From Planctomycetia bacterium (GTDB lineage Bacteria; Planctomycetota; Planctomycetia; Pirellulales; PNKZ01), in the NCBI GenBank assembly GCA_021413845.1, contig JAIOPP010000075.1, forward strand, positions 62,001 to 126,000: 64,000 nucleotides of DNA. Direction: 5' to 3'. This document shows, piece by piece, positions 57,045-64,000 of the stretch. Made by a program: the position numbers and the translations under genes. The notes under the pieces are model-generated. The model had not been told where the DNA came from, searched no databases, and saw only the letters and a program-made list of their open reading frames with translations. Numbering within the stretch: position 1 is the stretch's first letter; each line of letters opens with the position of its first letter.

Positions 57045-57831
57045 TCGCTCCAAAGCCCGGTTGCGTCGGTTGTGCGAAGCCGGTCCGTCGCAGAGCGTCG
57101 GTCCCTGTGGGGAGCGAGATCGTCGTGGTGCTCATTCGTCGCGGCGGGTTGCTTGAGTTCGCCGCGGCAGTCGGATCCATCGCCGGAGCATCATAGGCGA
57201 CGAGTTGTACGCCATCGGCTGGAGCGCTCGGGAGCGGCCGTTGCGCAACCGGCGGATCGGGATACTTCGTCGGATCGCTCGTCCTTGAGCCGGGGAGATG
57301 CTGACGTGCCGCATCGCCGATTACGACCGGTCCGTTGTCCGGAGTAAAGCGGACTAGCAAGCTGATCTCTTTAAGCGGTCCACCGGCGGCATCCCACGGC
57401 AGCCACACGCTATAGGAATGCCCGAGCGACGACTTGCTGTAGTGCTTCTCGAACTGCTCGGTCGTGAAGACGAACTTCCGGTCGGGCTTCGTGTTTTCGA
57501 CGTCCCGCCCGGTCTCGTCGAAGGCGTAGACCATCAACGAGCCGCGTACTTGGATCGGCTTTCCTCCTTCGACATCGTAGAACATCAGTCGACCGCCGAA
57601 CCCGCGCGTTGCCGGCTTCATTCCTTCGGTCAGCACCGTATCGGTCCACACGGCCACGACCTTCATTGGCGCTTTGAGCTCGCCGTCACGTCCGGCACCC
57701 CAAGGAATATTCTTGCGCATGTCGAACTTGTCGAGATCGAATTTCGCGCAGCCGCCGAACGCAAGGAGCGCCGCGAGGCATGCGGCAATCGCAGTTCCGA
57801 AGACCGGCCAGTCGACATTCACGCTCTTCAA
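56782..57831 (-). CDS. Lipoprotein of the secretin operon, C-terminus overlapping the opposite gene
   Basis: The 349-residue protein has a lipobox (ALLAFGGC), a beta-type core at 40-200 (VVAVWTDTVLTEG, GRLMFYDVEGGKP, SYSVWLPWDAAGG), and a low-complexity Pro/Ser/Thr tail. It lies 12 bases after the secretin gene on the same strand and so is likely its operon partner. The tail (last 88 residues) is antisense to the end of the BON gene. A frameshift near the end, which would move the stop, is possible. A pilotin-like role is possible, but sequence does not show it. Confidence 0.75.
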   Translation of the reverse strand: MKSVNVDWPVFGTAIAACLAALLAFGGCAKFDLDKFDMRKNIPWGAGRDGELKAPMKVVAVWTDTVLTEGMKPATRGFGGRLMFYDVEGGKPIQVRGSLMVYAFDETGRDVENTKPDRKFVFTTEQFEKHYSKSSLGHSYSVWLPWDAAGGPLKEISLLVRFTPDNGPVVIGDAARQHLPGSRTSDPTKYPDPPVAQRPLPSAPADGVQLVAYDAPAMDPTAAANSSNPPRRMSTTTISLPTGTDALRRTGFAQPTQPGFGATTEPAAPNASYSSRYSTAPTSSSGFAGSAAGSTAPAASAGSPSGSPAAHFEPTRRRPLGAPLARLERGRVPWQHSLEAPPSSLPNSQ

Positions 57832-57843
57832 GTTCCGATTCCT

Positions 57844-60800
57844 TTATGGTTGCCGCGGTGGTTCGATCGGAGCGGCGTACTGAACTTGCACGACGCCGGA
57901 TTGCGAGCCCGCTTCATTCGGTGCGGCTTCGCTCGGAGGTGCGACGTTTTGCACGGGCCAGCGCGGAGCCGGTGCGAGGCTACCGTCGGTCGGCGGCGGA
58001 GTCTTCATCGGAACGACGATCGGCTTTTCATCGAGTGTCGCAGGGGGAGTCGCGCCGTTGTTGGGAGCCGGAAGTTCGACGGCAGGATGCGGAATCGGCG
58101 TGCCGTGCGGCGATTCGTCGGGATAGATCACCATCGTCTCTTCGTCGGCCCAAAGATCGTTGCGTGTTTGCAGGCCGTTGTTGCCGTAGAGTGCCTTCAC
58201 GTCTCCCAAGCACCACGACATCCGTGCCGATTCGATCTGCCGCAATCGAGCCGCATCTTGCTCGGTGCGAACGACGTGCGGCGTCATGATGATCAGAAGT
58301 TCGGTCCGTTCGCTCGTGATGTTGTCGTAACGGAATAGATTGCCGAGAATCGGAATCGACGACAACACCGGTACGCGGCGATGCACTTGCGACTTCGCCT
58401 TCGTAATCAAACCGCCGAGCACCACGGTTTGGCCGTTCATCGCGCTGACGGTCGTTTGCGCGGTCGTCGTATTGATGACCGGTTGACGCACGACTTCACC
58501 GGTCGTCGAAACGGAAATCGGTACACCTTCCGCTTCAGGCCCAAGAGCCGATTTCTCGGCGTCGATTTCCATCACCACTAAGCCATCGGGGCTGATTCTC
58601 GGCGTCACTCCGAGGATCAGCCCGACGTTCACATCGACCACGTTGTTGACTTGCCCGGTCGTGTTGATGGTCACTCCTTGCACACGCGGCACGCGCGAGC
58701 CGACTTGCACGAATGCGGCTTGGTTGTCGAGCGTCATCACTTGCGGACGACTGAGCACGTCGAGCCGACGACTTTCCTGTAGTGCGCGAATCAACACGCT
58801 CACGCTTTCGCTGCTCGCCGACAATACGAGACCGCCGAAGCCGAGATCGGCGTTCGTGCGTCCGACCGCGAAATTCGAAAGCCCTTGCGCGCCGAGTCGG
58901 CCGGAATTGGCTAGCGCCTTGTTGCTGCCGCTGTTGCCGAGTGGGGCATTATTGAATGCGTAGCCGGGATTGTTCGTCGCCGCGACGACGTTCTGATTCT
59001 GCGTCGTGATCGTACCGCCGCCGGGGACGGCTTGCTGCGTCGAGTTCGTAACGGTGACGAGATCGCCGAGCAGGCTGCGGTCGAACAAAATCGAATCTTG
59101 TAAGCCGAGCTCGATGCCGAACTCGTCGGTATTGTTGAGCGCCACTTCGGCGATGAGCACTTGAATCATCACCATCGGCGGTCGTGCGTCGATCTGCTCC
59201 ACAACCTTGCGAATCTCTTCGAAGTAGCGCGGAGTCGAACTCACGATCAGGCTGTTGCTCACCGGTTCCGGCACGACGACCACTTCGCGCTCGATCTGCT
59301 CGAAAGGGCTCAGCAAGCCCGACGATACTTGCTGCACGTCGCGCTCGCTTCGGAGAAACTGGTTGATCGCCTGAGCGACGTCCGCAGCCGGTGCGTTCTT
59401 CAAGCGGTAGACCGTGCTCTGGCGTTGACGAATGTCGCTGTCGTCGAGCCGTAGAAGAATCGCTTCGACGACGGTGAGATCGTCGGCACTGCCGGAAGCG
59501 ATGATGCTGTTGGTCCGTTGATCGACGGAGAACCGCAACCGAACGAGCAAGTTCGCCGTTCCTTGTTGCGATTGGGCTCCTTGCGCACCGAAGCCGCCGG
59601 CCGTTTGCGTTTGCAGCCCGAACAAGGCATTGAGCATTTCGACGAGCCGCGTGGCATCGCCGTTGACGATCGTAAAGACCTTGATTTGAGCCCGAGCCGC
59701 GGGCGTAGCGTCGAGCTGACGTACGAGCGCGGCGATCAAATCCATCGCTTCGGCCGGAGCGGAAACGACGAGCGAGTTGGCTCGCGCATCGGCCGTGATC
59801 CGGACTTCGGTGAGAATGCCCGAGCGATATTGCTTGTGCCCTTGCGAGTCGATAGTGCTGAACCGCAATGCGGCCGAGCGTGGTCCCGGCGCGGTCGCGG
59901 CATTCGCTCCCGGTTGTGCTCCTGCGCCGCCGAGTGCCCCGGCGATAGCTCCTGCCGGCGTGTTGCCGGTCGTGCCGAGTTGCGCGTTGACCGACTCTTG
60001 CAATACCGGCGCAAGTTCGTCGGCCAGAGCGTTGTCGAGATGAAACACACGGAGTTCGTTTTCCGCTTCGCCCGTCGTGACGTCGAGCCGCTTAATAAGC
60101 TCACCGGCTTCGATCAAATCGCGAGGGCCGCCGCGCACGATCAGGGAATTGCTCCGCACGTCGGCCGTGATCTGGATTTTCGTCGAGAGGCCCGGCCGGT
60201 CGACGAAGAAGCTTTGCAACGTCGTTTGCACGGCCGTGGCCGTGGCATGCTTCAACGGATACACGGCGAATTGCGAAGCGGGATCGACCGGTTGATCGAG
60301 CTTCTTCACAAGCTCTTGCACCGCTTGCACGCTCTCGGCGCGACCGATCAGCAACAGTGCGTTCGGCTTCACGAGCGCCGTAATGCTCACTTTCCCCTGT
60401 CGGGGCGAAAGAACGGCATCGTAGATTTGCGTCACGACGCCGGTGAGCGCTTCGCCCGAAACATGCGCGAGCGGCACGATCTCGATCGTCGGCTTCGTGT
60501 CGACGCTGAGGCGTTCGATATCTTCGATGATCTTCAAGACGCGCTCGACATCGCGATCGTTGCCGCTCACGACGAGCACGTCGAGCCCCTCGAGGAATTC
60601 GATCTGCACGGGCCCGACGAGTCCGGTGTTCGTGCCGAGCGCCGCTTGTACGTCGGCGGCGACCGTTGCTGCATTGCGATTCGGAATACCTTGATTCGGT
60701 GTGTCTTGATTCGTCGGTGGATTTACGGCCTGAGCTTGCGCCGCGGCGGCGGGAATCGGCGGCGCGACGGCACCTGCGGGCACTTGAGCGTTGTTCGCCT

Positions 60801-61914
60801 GATTGGGATTACGAGGCTGGAAAACCTGCGCCATGAGCGGCATCGTTTCCGGTAACGCTCCTCGCTCGCTCTCGCGATCGGTGTCCGGTTTCGCAGCGAT
60901 CCGGTGCGACACGGTCATCGCTTGCCGCAACGACTCTTGATCGGCAGCGCGATAGGGGACGACATGCTTAGGAGCTTCTTCGGCTTTCCGATCGAAAGCG
61001 GCGATCAGTTTCGCAGCCGCGGTCGCACGACGCTCGTCTCCGACGAACTCGATCGAGCGGCGCGCCGGATCGTAGACGATTTCCAGCGGCTCCGCCTCCT
61101 TGAGCGCCAATCGTAGGCGAACCCGTCCATCTCCTTCAGTGGTCGTGGTCGAGAGGCGCACACCGTAGAGACGCCGAATCTGAGCTTCAAGCGTCGGCCA
61201 TTCAATTGAGCGTAGCGTGACGCTTAGAGCGTTCGCCGCGGTGAGTTCGGGAACGCCCTGAGGTTGCATGGCGATCGGCGGTGTCGCCACCGGCTGCAGT
61301 TGCGCATCCACGAAGTTTGCGATCTGTTGTTGCGTTGCTTCGTCGGCAACGACGAGCACCTGGCCGGTGCGCGCATCGGCTGCGATGCGAGTCGCGCCTG
61401 CGGCATAACGGCGACGTAGCTCCTCGGCCAGCGTTTCCGGAGCGATGCCGGGCAATAAGTACGAGCGCATCGACGGGGCGACGGCCGGTGTCGAGGCGGC
61501 GGCGACTGTCGCACGGTCGAGATTAGCGACGGCTTGTGCCGCGAGGTTTTGAGTTTGCGGCGAGCCGCGGATCAGGAGACGATTCGTGTTCGCATCGACG
61601 ACGATCTCGAAACGCTCGCCGCTTCCGGAAAGAAGCGATTCGAGTTGCGCCCGTATTTCCTCGGCGCGCACGTTCCGCAACGCATAGGCTTCATACGTTC
61701 CGACGATCGCGGAAGGCGTCGACTGCGCTTGCGCCGCCGGCAGCGCGATATGCGCGAGCCACAATAGCACCGGCAACCATCGTGTGAGATGGTGCTGCGC
61801 GCTAGATCGTTGATTGGCGGTCGCGAAATTCACTTCGAGCGTCGCTGAGCGGGATTTGCCCCCCCGCCAGTTCGACTGCCGTACGCAAGTATGCCGGCGC
61901 ATACTTCGCGACAC
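57844..61914 (-). CDS. Very large secretin (GspD/PilQ family) with about nine N-terminal modules
   Basis: Secretins form outer-membrane gates of type II secretion or type IV pilus machines. This 1356-residue protein has a signal region (LPVLLWLAHIALPAAQA, 47-63), nine N1-like modules (73-134, 151-206, 228-308, 424-470, 475-540, 548-610, 620-735, 742-824, 832-909) many with a TNSLIV-like strand and ending in LD, then the secretin core (912-1215) with VPVLSSIPILGNLFR at 1181-1195. A Pro-rich tail follows. Typical GspD has three or four N-domains and 650-700 residues. The start is unclear: GTG 61914, ATG 61902 or GTG 61833. Confidence 0.92.
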   Translation of the reverse strand: MSRSMRRHTCVRQSNWRGGKSRSATLEVNFATANQRSSAQHHLTRWLPVLLWLAHIALPAAQAQSTPSAIVGTYEAYALRNVRAEEIRAQLESLLSGSGERFEIVVDANTNRLLIRGSPQTQNLAAQAVANLDRATVAAASTPAVAPSMRSYLLPGIAPETLAEELRRRYAAGATRIAADARTGQVLVVADEATQQQIANFVDAQLQPVATPPIAMQPQGVPELTAANALSVTLRSIEWPTLEAQIRRLYGVRLSTTTTEGDGRVRLRLALKEAEPLEIVYDPARRSIEFVGDERRATAAAKLIAAFDRKAEEAPKHVVPYRAADQESLRQAMTVSHRIAAKPDTDRESERGALPETMPLMAQVFQPRNPNQANNAQVPAGAVAPPIPAAAAQAQAVNPPTNQDTPNQGIPNRNAATVAADVQAALGTNTGLVGPVQIEFLEGLDVLVVSGNDRDVERVLKIIEDIERLSVDTKPTIEIVPLAHVSGEALTGVVTQIYDAVLSPRQGKVSITALVKPNALLLIGRAESVQAVQELVKKLDQPVDPASQFAVYPLKHATATAVQTTLQSFFVDRPGLSTKIQITADVRSNSLIVRGGPRDLIEAGELIKRLDVTTGEAENELRVFHLDNALADELAPVLQESVNAQLGTTGNTPAGAIAGALGGAGAQPGANAATAPGPRSAALRFSTIDSQGHKQYRSGILTEVRITADARANSLVVSAPAEAMDLIAALVRQLDATPAARAQIKVFTIVNGDATRLVEMLNALFGLQTQTAGGFGAQGAQSQQGTANLLVRLRFSVDQRTNSIIASGSADDLTVVEAILLRLDDSDIRQRQSTVYRLKNAPAADVAQAINQFLRSERDVQQVSSGLLSPFEQIEREVVVVPEPVSNSLIVSSTPRYFEEIRKVVEQIDARPPMVMIQVLIAEVALNNTDEFGIELGLQDSILFDRSLLGDLVTVTNSTQQAVPGGGTITTQNQNVVAATNNPGYAFNNAPLGNSGSNKALANSGRLGAQGLSNFAVGRTNADLGFGGLVLSASSESVSVLIRALQESRRLDVLSRPQVMTLDNQAAFVQVGSRVPRVQGVTINTTGQVNNVVDVNVGLILGVTPRISPDGLVVMEIDAEKSALGPEAEGVPISVSTTGEVVRQPVINTTTAQTTVSAMNGQTVVLGGLITKAKSQVHRRVPVLSSIPILGNLFRYDNITSERTELLIIMTPHVVRTEQDAARLRQIESARMSWCLGDVKALYGNNGLQTRNDLWADEETMVIYPDESPHGTPIPHPAVELPAPNNGATPPATLDEKPIVVPMKTPPPTDGSLAPAPRWPVQNVAPPSEAAPNEAGSQSGVVQVQYAAPIEPPRQP

Positions 61915-62025
61915 GGCTTCTATCGGCCCGGCTTGCGGGAAGCTTGAGAGATTCTCGCGACTTTGAGAATCCGCTCACCGTTGCATGCCGGCAACGCAGC
62001 GCTCGCCGGCGAATATGCGGAATTC

Positions 62026-62976
62026 TTATAACGGCGCTGCCGGCAACTCGACCGCTTGCCCGAGCGATTTTCCGAGACTGACGATGCGGCGTTTTCCGGC
62101 CGAATCGATTTCGATTTCTTGATCGCCGATGCGCACGAGCTTGCCGGAGAATTGCCCGACTTCGACCGCATCGCCGACGGAGAGCTTCAACAATTGATTC
62201 GTCGGGCGAACGTTGAGCCAAGCCTGGGGTTTGAAGTCGACGAAAATGATCGACGTCAGAAATGTGAACTTCGCCGGATCGAACGCCGGCGGGGCAGGAG
62301 GAATCGCTTCAACGGCGATCTTCGGCGGAACGGCAGGCGGTGGAGGAACATACGGCGCAAATACGTTACGCGCGACGATCGCTTGAGCGAGTTCCGTCCC
62401 GCGGGCTTCGTCGAGCTTAGAGCCTGTCGTTGTGTTCAAAGTATCGGCTCGGGTCGCGTCGTCGACGGCGAGCGCTTCGATGCCGGCCGTGAGTTGTACT
62501 CCACCGCCGTCGAGCGCAGGCTGGAGCGAGACGTCGCGCAGTTGATGCAGATGATCGGCCCGATAAAAAGTAGCGAGCCAAGCAGCTACTTGGGCGAGCG
62601 TCCCTCGGGCACGAAGCGTAAACGGCAGCTTCGTATAAATGCCGCGCAACTGCGTGCTTCGGCCGGGCTCTACGTTGACCTGCGTCAACTGCGCGCGGTC
62701 GACCGTACCGACCAGCCAGTTCTGATACAACGAACGTGCCAACTCCGCATCGCGCGGTAAAGATTTCTCTTCCCACGTGGCCAGCCGTTCGTTGTCGAGT
62801 CCGGCTCGAGCGATGAAGAGGCGCTTCTTTTGTACTTCCTTCGTGAGCGATTCGATTTGCCCGCGGCGCAACTGCATCGCCTCGTCGAACGATTGACGAC
62901 CGAGCCATGCGACGGTGACGAGCCCCAGCGCGGCGACGACCGCGGCCAGCTTTTTCTCGCGAGGTTCAAGAGCCAT
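62026..62976 (-). CDS. PilO/PilP-like component of the secretin system
   Basis: The 316-residue protein has an N-terminal membrane helix (AAVVAALGLVTVAWLG), a helical stretch, a PilO/GspM-like ferredoxin-fold section (RGIYTKLPFTLRARGTLAQVAAWLATFY), and a C-terminal beta domain similar to PilP/GspC (FLTSIIFVDFKPQAWLNVR, LKLSVGDAVEVG). Such proteins bridge the inner-membrane platform to the secretin. Its ATG overlaps the end of the upstream gene by 11 bases, so both belong to one operon. No catalytic motif exists. Confidence 0.75.
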   Translation of the reverse strand: MALEPREKKLAAVVAALGLVTVAWLGRQSFDEAMQLRRGQIESLTKEVQKKRLFIARAGLDNERLATWEEKSLPRDAELARSLYQNWLVGTVDRAQLTQVNVEPGRSTQLRGIYTKLPFTLRARGTLAQVAAWLATFYRADHLHQLRDVSLQPALDGGGVQLTAGIEALAVDDATRADTLNTTTGSKLDEARGTELAQAIVARNVFAPYVPPPPAVPPKIAVEAIPPAPPAFDPAKFTFLTSIIFVDFKPQAWLNVRPTNQLLKLSVGDAVEVGQFSGKLVRIGDQEIEIDSAGKRRIVSLGKSLGQAVELPAAPL

Positions 62977-64000
62977 TAGCTCCCCCTTTCACGATGGGAG
63001 GAGCATTCGCCTGCACCGGCTTCGCTGCCTGTGCATCGGTCTTTACCGTCAGGTTCGACTTAAATCGCCAAGGGTAGCGGCTTGTTTGCGGATCGTGCTG
63101 CCGTCCTTTGCCTTCGATCGAATGCTGTGCATCGCGCAAGCGCCGTTCGAGCTCATCCACGACGTCGGCATCGCTCACCAGCCCGGACATTTGCAACTCG
63201 CCTCCTTGCGGATGCGCGGTGAAGCGAAGTTGCGTGAGTTGTAGTTGCTCGGCCGAGGGCGCGAGCCGCGAAAGCCGTTCAAGCTCGGCAAGCCACACGA
63301 CGTCAGACTTCAACCAGCGCTCGATCTCGGTCGCTTTCCGTTCGATCTCGGCTGCGGTTTTCACCGGTGCTTCGAGCGCGCTCGAAGTTCGCTTCAAGGC
63401 GACGATTTCTTCGTCGAGCCCGTTTAAGCGGCTCTTGGCGAAGAGCCAAATCCCGGCGAAGAGCAATGTCGCACAGAACGCGCCGATCAGAACTTGCTTG
63501 CGACGATTCGGAGGTGGAGCGGCCCGGCGCGGGTTCACGAAGTCGAACCGTGGACGAACTCCCTCCGCTTCATCGGCCGCCATGCCGAGCACTGCGGCGA
63601 AGCGACCATGCGCGGCCTCGTCGGTCGCCGCGTATTCGAGCGGCTCCGGCAGCGGTTTCCAGGGATCGACTAAATCGACCGCCACGACCAACTCGCTCGC
63701 AAGTTTCGTTGCCGTCGCGGCCCAATCGTCGGCCGCGCCGCAAAGCTCGATCCTTTCCACGCGCCGTTCCGGCCACTGATGATGCACGGCCGCGAGCGTG
63801 CGGCGAAGCTCGCTCGACAATGCACGGGCATATTCCGGCGCTGCCGTATCGCCCGGCATGCGTGCGCTTCGCAGCAGCACGATGTTCGGTCCGACGAGCG
63901 CCGTGACCTCGGCCTCGTCCGCCGCCGGCTCGACCAATAGTCGCGCTACGTCGTCGTGCGGCAATCGCCGCAAAGCCAACGACGCCGTTGCCGCCGGGCG
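62966..64000 (-). CDS. PilM/PilN (GspL)-like assembly protein, N-terminus cut by window edge
   Basis: The frame is open to the window end (344 residues present), so the start is missing. The first half is a cytosolic, actin-like part of PilM/GspL type (ALVGPNIVLLRSARMPGD, VERIELCGAADDW), then a membrane helix (VLIGAFCATLLFAGIWLFA, about 170), and a PilN-like periplasmic half with coiled coil (AEIERKATEIERWLK) and the ferredoxin-like TQLRFTAHPQGGELQMSG. It is the first gene seen of the secretin operon and overlaps its next gene by 11 bases. Confidence 0.75.
   Translation of the reverse strand, partial: RPAATASLALRRLPHDDVARLLVEPAADEAEVTALVGPNIVLLRSARMPGDTAAPEYARALSSELRRTLAAVHHQWPERRVERIELCGAADDWAATATKLASELVVAVDLVDPWKPLPEPLEYAATDEAAHGRFAAVLGMAADEAEGVRPRFDFVNPRRAAPPPNRRKQVLIGAFCATLLFAGIWLFAKSRLNGLDEEIVALKRTSSALEAPVKTAAEIERKATEIERWLKSDVVWLAELERLSRLAPSAEQLQLTQLRFTAHPQGGELQMSGLVSDADVVDELERRLRDAQHSIEGKGRQHDPQTSRYPWRFKSNLTVKTDAQAAKPVQANAPPIVKGGANGS

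Noticed and set aside
61802-62221. 139-residue minus-strand frame between secretin and PilO/P-like gene
   Set aside because: Mostly Arg-rich; overlaps both real genes in another frame.

Overview
The window looks like a chromosomal segment of a planctomycete, probably in or near Pirellulales. This rests on gene content: an McsA/McsB pair, a VIT/VWA surface protein, a TatC with a very large first periplasmic loop, a zinc-ribbon membrane protein with secretin-like short domains, tiny duplicated lipoproteins, and a very long secretin encoded with PilM/PilO-like partners. The DNA is GC-rich, Shine-Dalgarno sites are weak, and genes sit singly or in short runs on both strands. I saw no rRNA, convincing tRNA, CRISPR array, transposase, integrase or phage gene.

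Layout. 0-9.8 kb: a truncated heme-type sensor, priA divergent from nadD, small conserved proteins, a histidine kinase, a lipoprotein, a VIT/VWA protein ending at a strong bidirectional terminator, and an unknown soluble protein. 9.8-18.6 kb: a long gap, a transglutaminase lipoprotein, MgtE, a GCS2-type ligase, pyrB-pyrC and a diguanylate cyclase. 18.6-25.5 kb: an ABC export-type operon (internally duplicated permease, ATPase, large membrane partner), an HD-GYP protein and a small monooxygenase. 25.6-30.5 kb: FKBP isomerase, trpE with an apparent frameshift, mcsA, and mcsB split by an in-frame TAA. 30.8-36.4 kb: hisD-hisC-hisB, tatC and a manA-like isomerase. 36.6-48.5 kb: two sister lipoproteins, an RluB-like pseudouridine synthase, a PyrK-like subunit, rpsT, a TPR protein, a CobA-HemD fusion, a class V aminotransferase, coaD, threonine aldolase and glutamate dehydrogenase.

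49-64 kb is the most distinctive part. A pseudokinase fused through a Gln/Pro-rich linker and a membrane segment to a secretin-like short domain is followed by a zinc-ribbon protein with two similar domains, a disrupted envelope-protein gene and a BON-domain protein. Opposite them runs a secretion operon: a PilM/PilN-like protein (cut by the window edge), a PilO/PilP-like protein, a 1356-residue secretin with about nine N-terminal modules, and a lipoprotein. I infer a planctomycete-type giant secretin machine with unusual accessory proteins; the link between the two groups is inference from domains and position.

Three genes (trpE, mcsB and the envelope gene at 54.4-56.1 kb) appear disrupted. 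Either this is a draft or metagenome assembly with local errors, or the lesions are real; raw reads would decide. Start codons were chosen by homology memory, signal peptides and Shine-Dalgarno-like sites, and several are uncertain.
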